A DNA stretch of 64,000 nt. It comes from Balaenoptera acutorostrata (Eukaryota; Chordata; Mammalia; Artiodactyla; Balaenopteridae). The notes beneath the pieces were generated by a model. It was not told the DNA's origin, searched no databases, and was given only the letters and a program-made list of their open reading frames with translations. The stretch spans positions 128,616,708-128,680,707 of the forward strand of contig NC_080064.1 in the NCBI RefSeq assembly GCF_949987535.1, read 5' to 3'. Of the stretch, positions 62,240 to 64,000 are shown in pieces. A program made the position numbers and the translations under genes. Positions within the stretch are counted from its first letter, which is position 1. Each line of letters starts with the position of its first letter.

Positions 62240-63460
62240 CATATCCAGGAGAGATGCTAATCAAAGATACTCAAATTTTAGGTTTGACCCAGATTTGCCT
62301 TGACACCGCTTCATCCTCAAGGCTGGGATTTCAGGGACATCAGGTTCCCTTTGCATCAGGGAACTGGTACTAGACTTTCACTCACTAGTTACTCTACTCT
62401 TAGACCATGATACTTCCCTTTTTGGCTCCTGAAAATTCTTCCCATGAGCCTGATGCCATAATGCACTAATCCTATAAGTCAATCTTTTCAAACTCTGGTT
62501 ATTTTATTTAGTTTGAGTTTCTGAGATTCTTATCATCACACCTGGTTTATTTTTCTTTGTCATATACAAAGTCTCAGGGTCATATGCAGTATCAATTACC
62601 AAGTTTATTTCTTATACCTGCATGAAGCTTGGCTTCATCACTCAAGGGTAAGCCAATACATTGTTTTCGTCTCTGGCTTTGGGTTCCCCAACAGAATCCT
62701 CTCTTCCTATTTCAAAACTGATGCTTCCTCTTCTGCCACCCCCAAAACTGTTTCCTGAGCAATGCCTCTAAGGTTCTGGTTTCTTTACGAGCTGAAATGG
62801 TTGACCCTTCAGGGTTAAAGAACAGTCAAGCTTTTCAGTAGGTTTGCCTGGTAACTAATTTACTCAACTGCCCTGAGCTAGGTGATAATTTTAAAATAAA
62901 AACTGCCCTTCTCCCACACAACTGAACCAAACAAAAACTTCAAACATGAAATTATGGTTGCTAGAATGTGGGCCAAAGAGAAGTTTAAATATTTTATTTA
63001 GTGCATGATTTTAAACTATAAAACAAAGCCTAAATTAGTTTAACAACTGGTAAGCACTGAATTTAAAAACATCAGTAGCAAATATATATTAATAAGACAT
63101 TCTAAATTTCTAATTTTTCTGAAATATCAGAGGATGATGACACCTGACAAATAATTAGGGTTGGAGATCTGTAAGTGCAAACAAGCGGTGTTTTCTTCAT
63201 TGTTAAAAAAAGGAAAAAATAGCTAGCAATACCCATGACCATATAATAGGTTAACAAAAAATTTTAAAGAAAACTTATTTTAGTTCACCCTTCCATTTTA
63301 TCTTAGCTAATCATTTTCTACCTTAAAAGTAAAGAAGTCAAATAAATATAGATGTGTATGAATTCAGGAACAGAGGCTATCTTCTTGAAAACAGCAATCA
63401 GTCAATAATGGAAATGGTAATGAGGAAACATCCCAACTGATTTTGACATTTAAAATGTAA
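62240..63460. other. MPC2 intron, unassigned; no upstream MPC2 exon seen
   Basis: Searched by eye for the codons of RATYHRLLDKVELMLPEK on the minus strand without success. Confidence 0.45.
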
Positions 63461-63464
63461 AGTT

Positions 63465-63650
63465 TAAAAAAACTTGTTTATTTAAGTATAGTTGATTTAT
63501 AATGTGTTAGTTTCAGGTGTACAGAAAAGTGATTCAGTTATACATATATAACTATATTCTTTTTCAGATTCTTTTCCATTTTCAGGTTATTACAAGGTAT
63601 TGAACATAGTTCCCTGTGCTGTACAGTAGGTCCTTGTTATTTACCTAAAA
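63465..63650 (-). mobile_element. L1 3'-end fragment, antisense
   Basis: taagtatagttgatttataa, tttcaggtgtacagaaaagt, gttccctgtgctgtacagta. Confidence 0.85.
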
Positions 63651-64000
63651 CAAAAAGTTTTGACAAAAACATATTTGGAAACAGGTATCACATAAACAGT
63701 GGGAATATAATGTCACATTGTCTTTCTAGACCTGGGAAAAATAGGTTTATGTTCTACAATGACATAGCTATTCTCACTGGAGAGCATTAAAAAAATGAAG
63801 TCATTAAATAATCATGATACCTGAAGTGATTATAATACCTTAAAATCAAGATAAGCATAAGTATAAATAGAGTATCTAGCTAACATTCATTATGATGAAT
63901 GAAAAAACTTGTTTAGGCAGAAATTTTGAATTGCTGAAAATATATTGAATAAAAAGCAGCTCTTAAGAAATTTAATTTGAAGTCCAAGATGAGGGAAGTG

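Noticed and set aside
1..64000. Novel prokaryotic-type system, CRISPR array or operon
   Set aside because: The window is spliced vertebrate DNA; direct repeats are microsatellites, TSDs or interspersed transposons, and none has regular spacers.

Overview
This window is mammalian nuclear DNA and almost certainly comes from a whale or dolphin. It holds more than 20 copies of the tRNA-derived CHR-family SINE typical of Cetacea and hippos, with both the long CHR-2-like and the short CHR-1-like form, plus artiodactyl-type L1 elements. I see none of the shortened SINE subtype that I associate with oceanic dolphins. That weakly favours a baleen whale or another non-delphinid, but this is inference.

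Two protein-coding genes lie head to tail on the minus strand. From about 36.34 kb down to 1.86 kb are sixteen consecutive coding exons of ADCY10, the soluble, bicarbonate-activated adenylyl cyclase. They run from the start codon through both cyclase domains (C1, C2) and the Walker A and Walker B motifs of the P-loop NTPase-like region. All sixteen reading phases agree across the junctions, giving 724 codons plus 2 nt with no stop or frameshift, about 45% of the roughly 1,610-residue human protein. The rest of the gene lies beyond the left edge. From 59.88 kb down to about 49.78 kb are the last four coding exons and 3' UTR of MPC2, a subunit of the mitochondrial pyruvate carrier. Its 5' exons lie beyond the right edge. 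The same neighbours, in the same orientation, occur on human chromosome 1q24.

The rest is intron and intergenic DNA built largely from transposon layers. The oldest are MIR, L2 and a CR1/L3 relic, then MER2 and MER5 DNA transposons, MLT1 and other LTRs, older L1M pieces, younger L1s (one with a twin-priming inversion, one internally deleted) and the youngest CHR SINEs, many with readable target-site duplications (TSDs). Nested insertions give a relative chronology: L2 > MLT1 > SINE near 7.5 kb, L1 > MER2 near 12.5 kb, SINE > SINE near 10.8 kb and L1 > SINE near 46.5 kb.

The points most worth a second look are a GC-AG intron directly after the ADCY10 start-codon exon; two neighbouring SINE insertions (23.0 and 24.1 kb) whose TSDs enclose extra non-SINE sequence and a second A tail, as expected for 3' transduction; and the rearranged L1s. 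I found no bacterial, viral or CRISPR-like system and no credible new gene system. Most open reading frames outside the named exons come from SINE or L1 sequence.
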